Shown: in pieces, positions 1 through 17,462 of the stretch
Layout: each line of letters starts with the position of its first letter
Position numbering within the stretch: the stretch's first letter is position 1
DNA from: Cordia subcordata
Lineage: Eukaryota > Streptophyta > Magnoliopsida > Boraginales > Cordiaceae
Reading direction: 5' to 3'
DNA length: 64,000 nucleotides
Assembly: GCA_028554755.1 (NCBI GenBank)
Contig: JAPTOF010000002.1
Location: 14,179,001 to 14,243,000, forward strand
Notes under the pieces: model-generated
The model's input: the letters and a program-made list of their open reading frames with translations, nothing else
Told to the model about the DNA's origin: nothing
Databases searched by the model: none
Made by a program: the position numbers and the translations under genes

Positions 1-166
1 AGATAATTCTCTTTCTAGGTATAATTATTGTAGGATGTAGTGGAATGAAACTGGACCCTATCAAACCAACTTTAGGTCCTTATCTTTCTCTTATCATTTA
101 TATCCTTTATGGCACCCTTGTCCTGCCCCTATGAAGTTTGGAATTTTGATATAAACAGTGTTTCAG

Positions 167-3100
167 TCTCCAGGCTGGAAGGATTTGTTTCCAACAGGGA
201 GCAGTCCTACGAAGACCCCATAGAGGAGTAAGACACTCATCTAAGGATGTTTGCTTGCATTCAATTTTCATCTCCCAAACTACAAAGTTAAGATTCTGAT
301 GGCATCAACTCCTTCATATCCAGGTTGCTCTATGCTGTATTCGTGGTTTCAAATGAAAATTCAACTGTTTCTGAATTGGCTGCAACATTACAAGCTGATC
401 TTTCTCAGCTGCAGGCGGCTGCATCCTTTGCTTGTCGATTGGGATGGGCAGAAAAATTAATTGACCCAGCATCTATTCTTCGAGAATCAAATATACCAGG
501 AACTCCAAAGAGCATTCTCAGTGAAGAAGAAGTTGATTCTCCTGCTAATTTAGGCTCTCAAAATATGTCGGCTGAGGGAAGTGTTCAACAAGGAGATATT
601 GCCTGGACAGAAAATTACAGACCAGCCTCTAGTTATTCTCGTGTTGCTTTTGTTGTTGATGCTAATATAACATCTTATCTCATGATGGGATCTGTCTCAC
701 CAGGTTAGTCTTTTTGTATTCTCTCAGTTGTATGCCGCACCTACATTTCTGGCCATAGATGGATGCTGATCGGCTTGAAACTGCATGATTATTTTCTTCT
801 ACTCGTACTACGTACTTTGGTTCCAGATTTAATAAACTTTATAAGTTATATCAAATTTAATCTATATAAATTGATGTAATTCTCTCTGTCAAACTGCAAT
901 TTGATTATCTATTTGCCACAAATGAGCTCTTAACTTTGTTACCAAACTAATTTTTTCAGTTCCAAGCAATATGTTTATCTATTCCATACTGTCATAGCAG
1001 TTTAATGGGCTAATATGGTGAAGTTGAAGATTAGTATGGCTTGAAATAAGTTAGCTTGCTAGTTCTAGTGTATGGTATGGCCAATAAACTTTCCCTTGAG
1101 AATCTTGCATTTTTTCACATTTATATCTTTTAGATGCTATAGTATTCGTCAGATGTGAAGATCGCTCTCTGGGTGGAATTGAACTTTCAAGAACAATATA
1201 GTAGGCATTGCACTCATATGATAAACTTCTTGAGCATTTTAGTTTCCATTTTCTCCGTCTGGATGCCAGAACTGTAACAATTCCCAGTGGTTAAAGGTGA
1301 ACTTCATCCACCAAGCCTTCCCTCGGTTTTTTCAGTTCTGCAATGTACATTTTTCACCACTGAAGATCCGGCTCTGATTGAGGTTCTAGGGTAGCTCGGT
1401 TGGACACTTACTCTGGCTGTTGGAAGGACTGAATTGAAACCTCATGGGGGTAAGAAGTAGCTCTGGCTAAACAGCTGATAGACATTATGACGTTGTGCAT
1501 TTTCATGGGAAACCATGTGAAGCGATAGATAGTACACCCTTGGTAATCTTACTAGTGCTTCATTTGCTACTGCAAAGTTAGAATTCCTGTCCAGAAATAA
1601 GTTGCAAAACAAATTGATCAAATCAATTATTTCCCTTTTATGTATCCAATGTCTGGTTAGTCTCTTCCTATCTCACTCCCCCCCCCCCCCCCCCCAAAAA
1701 GAAAAAACACTTTCTGAAGTTAAGTGAACTCAAACTTATAGCTACTCAAATCACTGTCATTCTCTTCTGAAGTTGAGTAGACACAAGTTTATGTATTCGA
1801 GTATGCTAGGTCTAAGTGCTCTCAAAAGACTATGAGAAAGGTAATGGGGAACCTTAATCTTGAAACCTCATGATAGAAACCCAAAGAGAGAGATACCAAA
1901 TGGAGGGGAGAGATATTGCACAATTTCACCACAAAATCATGGTAATTTTCTTCTCTTTTATTGCATCCTGAAAGAAAATCCTAAGAGAACATTGTCTGAT
2001 TGTCTGACAATGTGTTCTCATGTTATAGATATATGGCTCATCCACCATGTTTTGGTTACTGTAATTTAATGTGAGATTACACCTCTATGATATCAAATTA
2101 CTCCCGGTATCCACCTTTCTGGTTCAAATTTCTTTGCAGGTCTAAAATCCCATGCTGTGACACTATATGAAGCTGGCAAACTTGGTCACGATAGTATTGC
2201 AGATCTTTGTAAAGATCTCATTACGCTCGAGGGAACCAAATTTGAAGGAGAACTTCAAGAATTTGCCAATCATGCATTCAGTCTACGGTGGGTGTTGGAA
2301 TGTCTAACATCTGGTGGGGTTCTTGCTGATGAAAGAGACAGGACTGGCATAACATCTGTGGGCAATGATGAGGCTACTTCTACAACCGACAAATATTTGG
2401 CTGAAATAGGAGATTCTGTTAACCGTGAATCTGGATTAAATAGTAATGGGTCTATGCATTCAAGGGTATTCAAAGAAGATTATGATCCTGCTGAACCTGT
2501 ATCTGGAAGTACTTGTGATGACGATATGTCTGCTGATGTATTCGAAGAGTCTAACTGCTTGGATGGGGATCCTAAAAGAAACCATAATAGCCAAAGTGAT
2601 GAGAAAGAAGTATCTGTTGAATGTTTGGATGCTACCGAAGGAATGTCAAAGAAACAGAAGAAATACCGTGTGGATGTACTAAGGTGTGAAAGCCTCGCTG
2701 CCCTTCCACCGGCAACTTTAGATCGTCTATTTCTTCGTGACTATGATATTATAGTATCCATGGTTCCACTTCCACATTCTTCTGTCTTACATGGACTCAG
2801 GGGTCCAATTCATTTTGGTCCCCCCTCTTATTCCTCAATGACTCCCTGGATGAAATTGGTACTATACTCTGCAGCAGCTAGTGGGCCTATATCAGTAGTT
2901 CTGATGAAAGGCCAAAATTTAAGATTGCTACCTGCACCATTAGCTGGTTGTGAGAAAGCCCTTATGTGGTCTTGGGACGGATCAACAGTCGGGGGGTTGG
3001 GAGGGAAATCTGAAGGGAATGTAGTCAAAGGAAGCGTTCTTTTACATTGCTTGAACTCACTTCTTAAATACTCGGCTGTCCTGGTGCAGCCTCTTAGCAG

Positions 3101-4532
3101 GTATGACCTGAATGAGAAAGGAAAAATTGTTACTCTGGATGTTCCATTACCCTTGAAAAATTTTGATGGTTCAGCAGCTTGCATAGGGGAGGAACTGGGA
3201 TTGGACACAGAGGAGAGCTCAAAACTGAACATGATGTTGCGCGAGCTTGCAAATAAAATAAATCTTTGGGCCATAGGTTATATTCGCTTACTGAGACTTT
3301 TTAAAGAAAGAGAATCAGGGAACTTGTTGCCTGATGATGAAAAGTATGAATGGGTTCCATTGGGTGTTGAATTTGGAATTCCATTGTTTAGTCCTAAACT
3401 GTGCAGAAGTATATGTAAAAGGGTGATATCTTCGCAGTTACTTCAAACAGACTTGCTTTCTGAGCATCATGATGCAATGCAGGACCTAAGGAAAAGGTTG
3501 CATGATGTTTGCACAGAGCACCAAGCAACAGGTCCAACTGCAAGACTTCTTTACCAGAAAGATCAACTGGAGTCCCCTCGACAGCTTTTGACCTATGCTA
3601 GTGGAAGATGGAACCTGCATTCAGATCCTTCTTCCCCTATTTCCGGAGCTTTGAGTGAAAACTGGAGATTCAAATTTGCTGACAGACAGCGTTGTCGAAC
3701 AGAAGTTCTAAGCTTTGATGGTAATATATTGAGGTGCGTTGATACCTTATTTTGTTACCTTTTATGCTTATGTACTTGACAGATTCGTGTAGCATTTGTC
3801 ATACTTTGATGCATGACTTCTTCCATGATTTGCTTTACTTTCTCCATGGTGGATATGCTGAGGGTATTGTAGTAGCATTGCTTTGTACTTTTTGCATTTC
3901 TGCATATGTTAGTTCCATATTTGTACTTCATGTAGACTATTTTCCATTGTGATGTCAAATTTTTCTCATAAACTTGAAGCTGTCTCCTGAACATATAATG
4001 AGGTTCTGTTCTTTAATGAACTGGTTAAGGAGTGCATATCTAAATGTTTCATGGTGGACAGATGTTAACCCTATCAGAAGTAACCTTTCACATAAAAAAA
4101 TTCAATGCAAATTTATGAATAAAGAATATTAGAGTCTCAAAATGACAATTAAAAAAATACTATCATCCGAATGTTTTTTTGTTGACTATCTTCTTTATAA
4201 TCCAGAAAGCTAGAGTTTAGAAGAAATTAATCATTAGCTTAAAGAGTGATCATGAAGCTGCCTTGTTTTTCAAATGTTGTCACAGATCATATGCTCTAAG
4301 TCCTGTTTATGAAGCTGCCATTGGACCTGTTGAAGAATCCCTATCTGTGGGTACTGCTAAAGCTGAATCAGATGAAGCAAACAGCAGAGAAGTAGTTTTT
4401 CCTGGTGTAAATCTTATTTTTGATGGATCTGAGTTGCGACCGTTTGATATAGGTGCTTGCCTTCAAGCTCATCAACCTGTGTCCTTGATTGCTGAGGCCT
4501 CAGCGGTATCTGCAGGTTTTCCGGTCAAGTAG
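167..4532 (+). CDS. FAM91 family protein, C-terminal exons (5' end outside window)
   Basis: Four coding exons are visible: 167-227, 324-703, 2140-3733 and 4286-4532, ending in TAG. All three introns are GT-AG. The phases join: the exons total 2282 nt, which is two bases plus 760 codons including the stop. The first exon begins mid-codon, so the N-terminal part lies upstream. The protein carries motifs I recognise from FAM91: RLEGFVSN and EQSYEDPIEELLYAVFVVS (the FAM91 N region), then SSYSRVAFVVDANITSYLMM and GLKSHAVTLYEAGKLG opening the FAM91 C region. An acidic Ser/Asp-rich linker (about 2340-2640) interrupts the C region. Known for the family: human FAM91A1 works in the WDR11 complex and binds TBC1D23 in endosome-to-Golgi vesicle capture. 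A similar role in plants is inference. The last exon runs from YALSPVYEAA to the stop. The large third exon holds most of the C domain. Confidence 0.93.
1677..1695. repeat. poly-C tract, 19 bp, in FAM91 intron
   Basis: An uninterrupted run of 19 C followed by an A-rich tract, inside the 704-2139 intron. The rest of this 1.4-kb intron shows no coding potential and no clear transposon ends. Confidence 0.9.
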
Positions 4533-4883
4533 TGGTCTTAGCTACAAGTCTTTGCAATCATGTTGAAATGTTTCTCCACATTTTTACTGAAGGAGAGTAT
4601 AATGTGCTTCACATTGTTATCGACTACTGTGGATTGGTGCTTCATCTTTGGATTGATCATCATTCATAAAGATTGGAGGGATTTTGAGGTAAAATGCCTG
4701 AACAAGTCTCCTGCAGCTTTCCATAGTTTCAGGAATGATCTTAATTAGGAAACCACGTATCATATTTCTCTTTAAATTTCACAGAAACATTCCAGTGTCT
4801 ATGGTTTTCAACACTCATTCATCTTGCAAAGTCAATAATATGTTTTAGAAACTTTTCTCACCATATATTGTTCTGCTATTCTT

Positions 4884-4889
4884 AATAAA
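4884..4889 (+). terminator. candidate poly(A) signal of the FAM91 gene
   Basis: A canonical AATAAA lies about 350 bp after the stop codon at 4532, in T-rich DNA typical of a plant 3' end. Plant signals are loose, so the real cleavage site may differ. Confidence 0.4.
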
Positions 4890-7469
4890 GCATTTCTGAT
4901 TTCTTGTCTTTCTTCTTTGACCCAAAGCAGACTATAGGTCCAGATATTCATTACACAGCTGTTTTGTTAAAAGGTTCCTTCTGTCTCATAATGCATTAGG
5001 CCTCGAGGTTTAAATTCTATTTGTCCCCATGCCATTTTTTTGAAAGTAATTTGTCCTCATCACTAGTGTGATTTTATATGCGTAGCAGCAGAAGGTAGTT
5101 GTTTAAGCTAGTTTGCCACGTCTAATTTTTAATAATTTTGGGAGATCTTAAGCATGTGTAGCTTTTTTTTCTTTTCGGTAATGAGCAGGTCGAGCTGATT
5201 TTATTACTTCTGGTGACAGAGTTGCATTTAGTGGAAAGGGTACTTGGTGATCTGAAGAAAGTACAGCTTTATATTACTCACGAGGGCATAGTATTAGTTG
5301 GAATACTAGTCATGTTGCTCTGATGATTTGGGCATAAAAAATATGAACCTGCGAGTCGCAAATAACCTCTTACTAGGTAGATATCTGAAGTCTTATTGAC
5401 TTCACCTCCAATAGCATTATATATTGGGAAAGCCAACTTTTGGATATTCTTGTCAATTATGCCAGCGCTAGGTCATGCCGAAGGAACACGAACTTTGCCA
5501 ACCAATCCCTTTTATACAAGTCTAGCACTTCTAGAAATCCTTGACAATCAATTTTTTGTATTTGCAAAACTAAACTAATAAATGGAACAAAAGGTGAAGG
5601 TCTGTGCATATGTTTTCTTTGCATTCAGTAATCTGCTTGCACAAAATCCTAATACATATATCTATATATGATCTTGCCACTGATGTGGCCCAGAGATGAG
5701 TAGTCATCTGCGGTATATATGTGTGTCTGACTCTGGATTATCGAACTTCTGTTAACATCCATAAAATGATAACTCCGTAAGCTTGCTTTTGTCGGCATGA
5801 GAAAGTTGTTCTGGACATCCTGATAATGTTTTTCCACTAAGGCATTGCTCCGATACTCATCTATTGTAGTCCAGGGAAACAGATACGGACTGAATAACAT
5901 CTTTGTGCAACATAAATGAGTAATTTGAGGTGCATTGTATCCAGGAATCCTCGCTATAAAAGATTATTTGTTCCTTCTATGGTTGCTATCTTAGTTCTTT
6001 ACAATTTCTGCCATCAATAGTGGATTGCTCATCTTCTTCTTTTATTCACAGGTGGTGATAGGCCATTCCTCATGCCATGGCTAATCCGGGTTAGACAAAG
6101 ATTGTTCATTAATCTTTTCTTATGTACGGTGTCAAATCTACTCTGAATTAGTCCGCGAGAAGGATTACAAATTTTGCAAACAAGTACAGATGAATATAGA
6201 AGGCATATACCTATGTAGCCAACATGATTTTCACAAGGAGAAAAATGTGCATAGGAGCTGCATTTGATCATTTTTGTCGAATACTTTGTCGCGTTGCGCA
6301 TCTAGCTGGCGAAGATTTTTCAGAGCCTAGATATAGCCATTTCAAAAGTGATTAGTTTTCCAGGCGATAGTTGTGCTTTTGCATGTTCTGGGATACAAAA
6401 CCGTAAGGACAAACACAGGGAGAAGCGCATGCTAACGAGAATTAATTTGTCATTCATTTGCTAACCAGATGCAAGTGAACTTTAATGCTGTTCCTGCGTA
6501 TACCATCTATGTCTTTCTCTTCTTCTCTTCTCTCTGTACACAAGAAATGTCTTGGCATAAATTTTTGTGTCTAGAATTGGGGAGAAGCAAGCATCTTCTA
6601 CTCTGTTCGATGCTATTTATGTTGTTATAAATTTCATCATGTCTTAATAATAAAATATTATTATAAAAATATATATTTAATTACAAATTAAATTATCTTA
6701 TTCCAATAATAGTAATAACAATTATAATTATCATAACAATAAGAATATCATAACATGATATTGAGGTTCCTTTAACCATTTTGCTTTCATGAGCTAATTT
6801 TATAGCAAATATTTTGTTCAACCAGCTAAGTAAACAAATATATGCTAACAATTAAAATATAATAGCTATGAACTACTCAAGTGACTATCAACTATTTAAA
6901 TAATCATTAACTACCTTACCAGTTATTAATGACTTAGGTAATAACTATCACTTACCCCCAACAACTACTTGGGCTGAATAGTCACTATATCCTAACAACT
7001 AATTGGGTAGAATAGGCCGTTTGTCATACAATCACTTGTCTAATTTCTCTAGCTAGCAAGTTTCTCTTCCCATATATAGATTTGTATTGTTTGTTCCATT
7101 TGTGATTTTCACCATGCGCCCCCTCTTTTTTGATTTGTTTGGAATGCAAGTTAAAGAAAAGTAAACTAGTTGCATTAATGTTGTGTTTGGAATGAGTTTA
7201 TTATAAGACAATGTTTGTTATCTCTTTTTATTTTATAAGATAAAAGACATCTTAGGAATAATATATTATAAAAACTCAAAAACACTTAAGTTATGATATC
7301 TCATTTTACAGATCCTTTGATAACTTTTTGAGTGCGATTGTTTGGGTTGAAGTGTAAAGTTATGCATTCAGAAAACAAAGTTGATAGTGATATTTGTTTA
7401 GATAAACACATTATTATGGCATTAATATTTCTACATGTCACATTAAAGAAAAAACATGTCGAGTACTAA
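4890..7469. other. intergenic AT-rich DNA downstream of FAM91
   Basis: No open frame here resembles a known protein; the short frames are scattered and lack splice-consistent partners. From about 6600 the base composition becomes much more AT-rich. A segment around 7182-7320 starts with TGTGTTTGGAATGA, resembling the end of the small element at 29543-29802. It may be a decayed relative, but I could not find two clean ends. Confidence 0.6.
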
Positions 7470-9265
7470 GGACGTGCATTTTTTCGAAATTTTGATGGTT
7501 ACAATATTGTTTGGCTTAATTACATTACAATAAACTTTTTTTAATAGATGCAATGTTGCATCCATCAAGGTTCATTAAATAATCCTAATATGGGAATTTA
7601 CTATATATAAAAATACTAACATTAAAGATAATTCCATCCCTAAATCATGAGTAAACCCAATATGTGAACATTAATTTTTCCCTTTTCAAATCTAAATAAT
7701 AATGTCAATAAAAGCTAATCAACAATTTTAAGCATTCTTTTCTTTTCCAGACTGCGTGTTAAAGCTACAACGTCAAAGTTTTTTCCCTGCCACGCGATCA
7801 AACCACCAAGAAGCTATAGCGTCAAGGACGGAGCTACATGAGGATAAGCGTGACTCCCTTGCATTCGAAAATTTGTCATTATCATTTATAATTTTGAATA
7901 TTCTTTAAATAAATTTATATATACGACCTATCTTATATTTATAAATGACCTTTAAGGTTTCAGATTTCATGTTTTAAAAAGGATAAATGAGAAAATTTGA
8001 TTTTCAATTAGATAAAATAAAATATATTCTTATATTCGTAGTTTGACAATGTTAGACTTGCAAAATAAATAAATCAATTTTACAAAATACAAATACTAAA
8101 ATAAATAGACAATATACTTATAATAAAATAACATCTTTACTCTTTTAGACTCTTTTACTTCTTTAAAAGTTTGTTTATCATTCTTTCTCTAACTATGTGA
8201 CTTAGCTCTCAAGACCAAGAGAAACTCTCTTCTTTACTATAAGTAGAAACAGTAAAAGAGATGTATTTCATGATACATTGTGACATATAATTTTTTGACC
8301 TCCTTTAATAGAAATTTTGGCTCCGTACTGTAGAACGTGGTCTTGGTTGCAATTCTCTTCTGGAGATTTTACCTTATTGTACATTGAAGGTATTTTGTTT
8401 ACTTACACTTGTTCTCATTAAATTTTTGCACTTATTAGTCATAGTTGTCTAGGTTTGCTTTTCCTAGCAACAGTTCCAAGTTGTCTGGGTTTGCGTATGG
8501 CTAAAAGGGAGGTGGAAAATATGTTTGCAAAATGGACATACAATGTCCTTGGCCATTTGTGTATTATAAGTTTACAATTTGAAAAGAAAAAAAATACATT
8601 GAAAAAAATTAACCATAGTTTGCCAGGAAAGTTTAATTACTCAAACAAATACAATCTGGAAAAGAAAATCAAGCTGAAAAGTTTAATTACTCTTTGACTT
8701 TAGCTTTGTTTTTATTTTTATTTTTTTTATTTATTGACTTTGAACTAGGGTATCCTAAGCCACATTCAACTTTAAGCCAATCCTTATTAGACTAAGAGCG
8801 GTAAAGGAAAAGCTTTCTCGATAAGTATACTTCCTGAAATTTGAACTTTGTTCTCCTTTTTAAATAAGTGAGGCTGTCACCACCTCAACCAATAACTAGT
8901 TTGTAATTTTCTTTTTATTTCAGTATTATACGGGAGAGAAAAAGATTCCACACAATAGCTTTAACATACGACCCAAAAACAAGAAAAGATATACTTAAAA
9001 GTGTTGGGTAGTTTTTGCTAGCATTATTTTATGGATTTGAAAAGAAAAAAATAATGTTCACATATTGCGTTAATTTATGGTTTAGGGATTAGAATGCTTA
9101 AATATAGTAAATTCCCATATTAGGGATATTATTTAATGATCATGAATGAATGTAACACTGTACCCATTAGGAGAACTACAAAATAAATATAAAATCTCGA
9201 TAAGACTTAATAAAAAAATTGTAACCATAAATTAGATACATCAAAATTTATATTTATCTCGTGCA
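7470..9265. mobile_element. non-autonomous DNA element with ~200-250 bp inverted terminal regions
   Basis: The left arm (about 7470-7710) and right arm (about 9010-9265) are inverted copies. Both contain AAATTTTGATG, GGTTACAAT, ATTAAATAAT, CCTAATATGGGAATTTACTATAT, CAATATGTGAACATTA and TTTTCAAATC in the same order when the right arm is reverse-complemented. No transposase frame is visible between the arms, so it is non-autonomous. Long TIRs are typical of Mutator-like elements, but I could not define the exact ends or a target duplication, so the superfamily is open. A smaller hAT-like element (7823-8330) sits inside it. The frame at 8455-8697 within it matches nothing I know. Confidence 0.65.
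7823..8330. mobile_element. hAT-like MITE nested in the larger element
   Basis: The left end reads CAAGGACGGAGCTA and the right end, reverse-complemented, CAGTACGGAGCCA. That is a short imperfect TIR starting with CA and sharing ACGGAGC. The flanks TATAGCGT (7815-7822) and TAGAACGT (8331-8338) agree at six of eight positions, the 8-bp duplication expected for hAT. It is 508 bp with no coding capacity. Confidence 0.6.
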
Positions 9266-10829
9266 TCGCAAAGGTCCATAGACCAGTCCATTATAAGTAT
9301 TGATTTCAGATATGGTTGTTTATGATCTTATATACCGATTACTCTAATTCATTGGATGTCTATCTCTACGGCAAATTGTACCACATACATGCATTCACCT
9401 TATTGTGTACCACAAGAACACTATGCTTAGTGCTCCTTATGGAGAGTGACCACACTATTATACATAAAAAAAATTGAATTGTTCGTTCCCTTCCAACCCT
9501 CTTTCTTTTTTTCCTCTCCACAATCCTCCAGGTCTATTAAATGATCTATTTAGCATCTTTTTTCTTTAATTTCTCCTCTCTCAACCAATCCTTTAGATCT
9601 ACAAGTGCATATACACACAAAATATGTATTTGTTGTTGTTGTTGCTGCCATATTGTCCAAATAAATGACTCTTTTCAGGCTTTAAATGATTCAGTAGTTG
9701 TGGATAAAATTGCTGAAAAGTATTTGAGAGTTAAAGATGATGATGCAGATGTGCATAAAGAATTGATGAGAAATTGTATAATCCCAAAACCAATGCTCTA
9801 TTGAAGGGAAATAATGCATATAAGGCGTTTAATGTTTTGTCCGAATGAAGCTCCTTTATTCTATCATTTGAACATGTAATTATTATGTTATAAACGTACA
9901 ATCTAAAATTTATGAATATTTACTTGTGAACATAAAATATAATATTGTGACATTTAAAAACTTGTAAACTTATAATACAAATGTTGTAACAAATAACGTA
10001 AGGATTGTGAAGGATTAAAATGGCAAAATTTGTTGATAAATATATATTGTAAGAGTTGTAAATAAATAATGTAAGAATTATAAACAAATAATATAAAAGT
10101 ATTAAATGTGTGTACTATTTATACATGGGAGATGTACATTACTCGTCAAGTGCACAGTGGGGAAGGTGCACAAGATAAGCATCGCTATCTGCACAGGGAA
10201 AATTTCTTACAGATGGCAGCCATTTTGCAGCCACTTCAATGATGTAATTATATCAAAACATCGAAATCTTTATCTCATTTTGGTGCCAACAATAAATTGA
10301 CATATCTATTAGTTAATCCAATCCCAACAACCAAATATGTATATCTATATAGAAAAAGTATGCATCTTTTTGATATATGTGATGTGACATCATTTTAAAT
10401 CTTTTTTTACATCCAACGAAGTATTTAATTTGTTATTCTATATATAGATAATTAATTTGAATCTAGTTAGTGATCACCAATTAATAAACCCTTTTTTATT
10501 TAAAAATAACATTAAAAAAATCTCTTTTTGCTTTTTTTTTCATATCAAAATCATTTCCTAATTTTATTTTTTAATTTAAAAATCTTATTTAATTACTAAA
10601 TATGTCTCATAAATAATTTCTAATATTTATTTACTAAAAGTTTCCCATAAAAACATAATTAATGTTAAAAACTTATCAAAAAGACACATATTTGCATTTC
10701 ATTATTACATAGGGTGTAAAAGGTTGCTATCAATAATAAATAAAGATATTAAAAATACATATTTTTCCCCTACAACAAAGCATGATTAATAGAAGAATTA
10801 TGAGAATTTACTTATTCATATATTTGGAG
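9266..10829. other. intergenic, very AT-rich
   Basis: No supported gene. There is a short (TTG)n run at about 9630-9645 and several T/A homopolymer stretches. The only coding-like segment is the exon-like frame at 9679-9804, listed separately. Confidence 0.6.
9679..9804 (+). other. isolated exon-like open segment, unidentified
   Basis: A polypyrimidine tract ending in TTTTCAG is followed by 41 open codons and a TGA. The peptide is acidic and hydrophilic, containing KIAEKYLRVKDDDADVHKEL, unlike the low-complexity frames around it. It could be a terminal exon of a decayed gene. I do not recognise a family, and no matching upstream exon was found. Chance is a real alternative. Confidence 0.2.
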
Positions 10830-11957
10830 GATAACCATAATTTCAATGTCACCCTTTTTCTATCACCCTTTTATCACTCCCATGGCATTCTAGTAGCCAT
10901 GGAAAATAGATAGTTTTCTATTTTACTTTTATTCTTTTAGCTTTTCTCTCCCTCCTAATTTATTTTTGTTAATATTTTTCTCTCTTAATTAATTTTTCAC
11001 TTAGTTCTTTCCTTCATCGTTTAACTCATATAATTTGTTATCAAACTTATTTTTCTTCCATTTCTAATTTTTGACTCATTATCAATTTCAATACGAAAAA
11101 CTTTCATTTACAACAAAAATATCACATTGGCATGATCATCTAGCGTCAAGCACATGATATGATATTTGATATTTGTGATATGAGTTGAGATCAAATTTTA
11201 TATGGGTAACTCCTATTTTGATTCTAACCTTCTAATTTAAAATCTTAACTATATATTTCATATATCAACTAATCTTCACAATTAATTTGAATATCATACG
11301 CCTACCAAAAATAATTTTCCAATTCTCATTTTCTCACTCTTCCTTATTTAAATCGATGATGAAGATTTGTTGACATATGAAATACATGGTTAATATTTTA
11401 AGTTAGAAGAGGACCCTTCTCTGTTAAACAATATCAAATTCTCTTAATTAAACAATATCAATTACACTTGAAAATTTTGTGAAGTAGAGAACTTGAATCC
11501 ATATTAACTATACTTAAGCTAAGCGTTTAATACTACAAATTTGATATATTGCTCATTATTATACATCAAGATTGGGGTTAATTAAGAGATATAGGTTATA
11601 GAGCTTATATCAAATATAATATGGGCTAAACGATATCAGATTATGTTAATTGAATGATTTTATACAGTTGACACAATGATAGATTTCATATACTAAAAGT
11701 TCTTGACGATGAAATTGATGATAAGTTGAAAAGTTTAATAATGGTTAATATGGGTTAAATAAAGAAGGAAAGATTGATTGAAAATTAATTAAGAGAAAGA
11801 AAAATAATTTAGGAGGAGAAAAAAAACATATAATTAATTAATAGAGAGAAAAATAAATTAGAAAAATGTCTATCAGTGACATGACATGACAACTAAAATG
11901 CTACATAAGGAGTGATAAAAGAATAATTGAAAGAGGGTGACTTATAATAGCATTACT
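10830..11957. mobile_element. non-autonomous DNA element with ~220-250 bp TIRs
   Basis: The left arm (about 10830-11060) and the reverse complement of the right arm (about 11690-11957) share, in order, GTCACCCT, CTTTTATCACTCC, TAATTTATTTTTCTCTC-like tracts, CTCTTAATTAATTTT and TCTTTCCTTC. There is no transposase frame between them. A second, smaller foldback (11216-11414) is nested inside. The right end lies about 70 bp upstream of the TATA box of the X8 gene. No convincing target duplication was seen. Confidence 0.6.
11216..11414. mobile_element. small foldback MITE
   Basis: The two halves are inverted copies of about 50 bp containing TTCTAATTTAAAAT, TATTTCATAT, TCAAC and AATCTTCA. A related copy lies in intron 2 of the X8 gene at 14190-14400, sharing CCTACCAAAAATAATTTT and CATTTTCTCACTCTTC. 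Confidence 0.55.
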
Positions 11958-12028
11958 CGAATATCATTTAACTTTTCCATGTATTAAATGTATAGCAATC
12001 TTTTAGATCCACTTGTCAGTCCAACAAC

Positions 12029-12035
12029 TATATAA
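12029..12035 (+). promoter_or_regulatory. TATA box of the X8 gene
   Basis: TATATAA lies 80 bp upstream of the start codon at 12115, with no other ATG in between. That spacing suits a TATA box with a short 5' UTR. Confidence 0.5.
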
Positions 12036-12114
12036 CCTCGATGGGTTCACAATGTTTCTTAATAATCACAAAGCATAACCTATTACAGTAACAAGACTGA
12101 AAATCTTAACATCC

Positions 12115-16408
<4,294 letters not shown>

Positions 16409-16614
16409 TGGAGAACAGTACAAAACGAAGGCAATGGAGACATTTAGACTTCACTGCTTATATACTGTAATTCTCCATTTGGGTATATACATAAAGAAGA
16501 AGATATAGACAATGAGTCAATGATTGTAATCCTCTAAAATAATTCAACTTAGCGTTTGCTTCAATAAAATTGACATCATTAAGTAAAAAAAGTTTGTATC
16601 CCAATTTAAGCTTG

Positions 16615-17462
16615 TTTTTTGGCCCGGTTTTGAGTAAATTAGAATGGTCCGTAAAAGAAAAAGGCTATTTTAACTTTTAATTCTTTCCAGTTTGGTATAA
16701 CAAATTAGAGTTGAAAAATTCATTTCATGAATGACCATTTTAAGAAAAAGTTGAAAAACTCATTTTTTATCTCAGTTCCAATTATGGGTTAATTTTTCAA
16801 CATAATGTAAGAAAGATAAAGAAAAGCAAAAATAAGAGAAAGCATAGAAAATAACTTATCCCCATATATCCTTTCGAAATTCTCAATTGTTTATTTTACT
16901 TCGAACCCTCTACCCCTGCAATTGAAGCACTCTCTCTTTCTATCTAGCTATATATGTATCTCTCTTTCATGAAAAAACAAGGACACAAATAAATTAAGAT
17001 ATTAAAAGTTAAAAATTAAAAAATATGTGTATCTATTTCATTTTTTGACTCTTTTTTCAGTTGGAAGGCATATGTCTTATTTAGTAGCTAGTTAGTTTTT
17101 ATTTCTTAATTATATCAAAACAGTAAATAAATTAAAATATGGTGTTGAAATAAAAATAAGAAAAAATAAGTAATATTATTTCTTACTGCTGATCAAAAGT
17201 TTTGCAAAAATATTTTATGTTAAATTGTAAAAACTACTGATATGTACTTGCTTTTGGACATATGGCGTTTTATCTTTTTCACTTGAATATTGTTTCATTG
17301 TGCAATGTTCTAAAATATCTATAGATTTAAGATATAAGACTGGACATATCCTTTCTAAGTTGCACAAGAAGAATTAATTATCATGTGTAAACTAAAATTT
17401 ATGTCGAATCAAATAATAAGGGTATTTTGGTTCAAGCTTTTTGGATAATTATACCAAATACA
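16615..17462. mobile_element. diverged copy of the 12772-13560 element
   Basis: It shares the middle blocks of 12772-13560 (TTCATTTCATGAATGACC versus the earlier copy, AAATTAAAATATGGTGTT, TTATTGTTGATCAAAAGT-type tracts) and ends in TTATACCAAATAC. With the first copy it brackets most of the X8 gene in direct orientation. Confidence 0.45.

Noticed and set aside
2828..3274. Minus-strand ORF opposite FAM91 exon 3 (also 2270-2473)
   Set aside because: Shadows of the FAM91 coding strand; no family resemblance.
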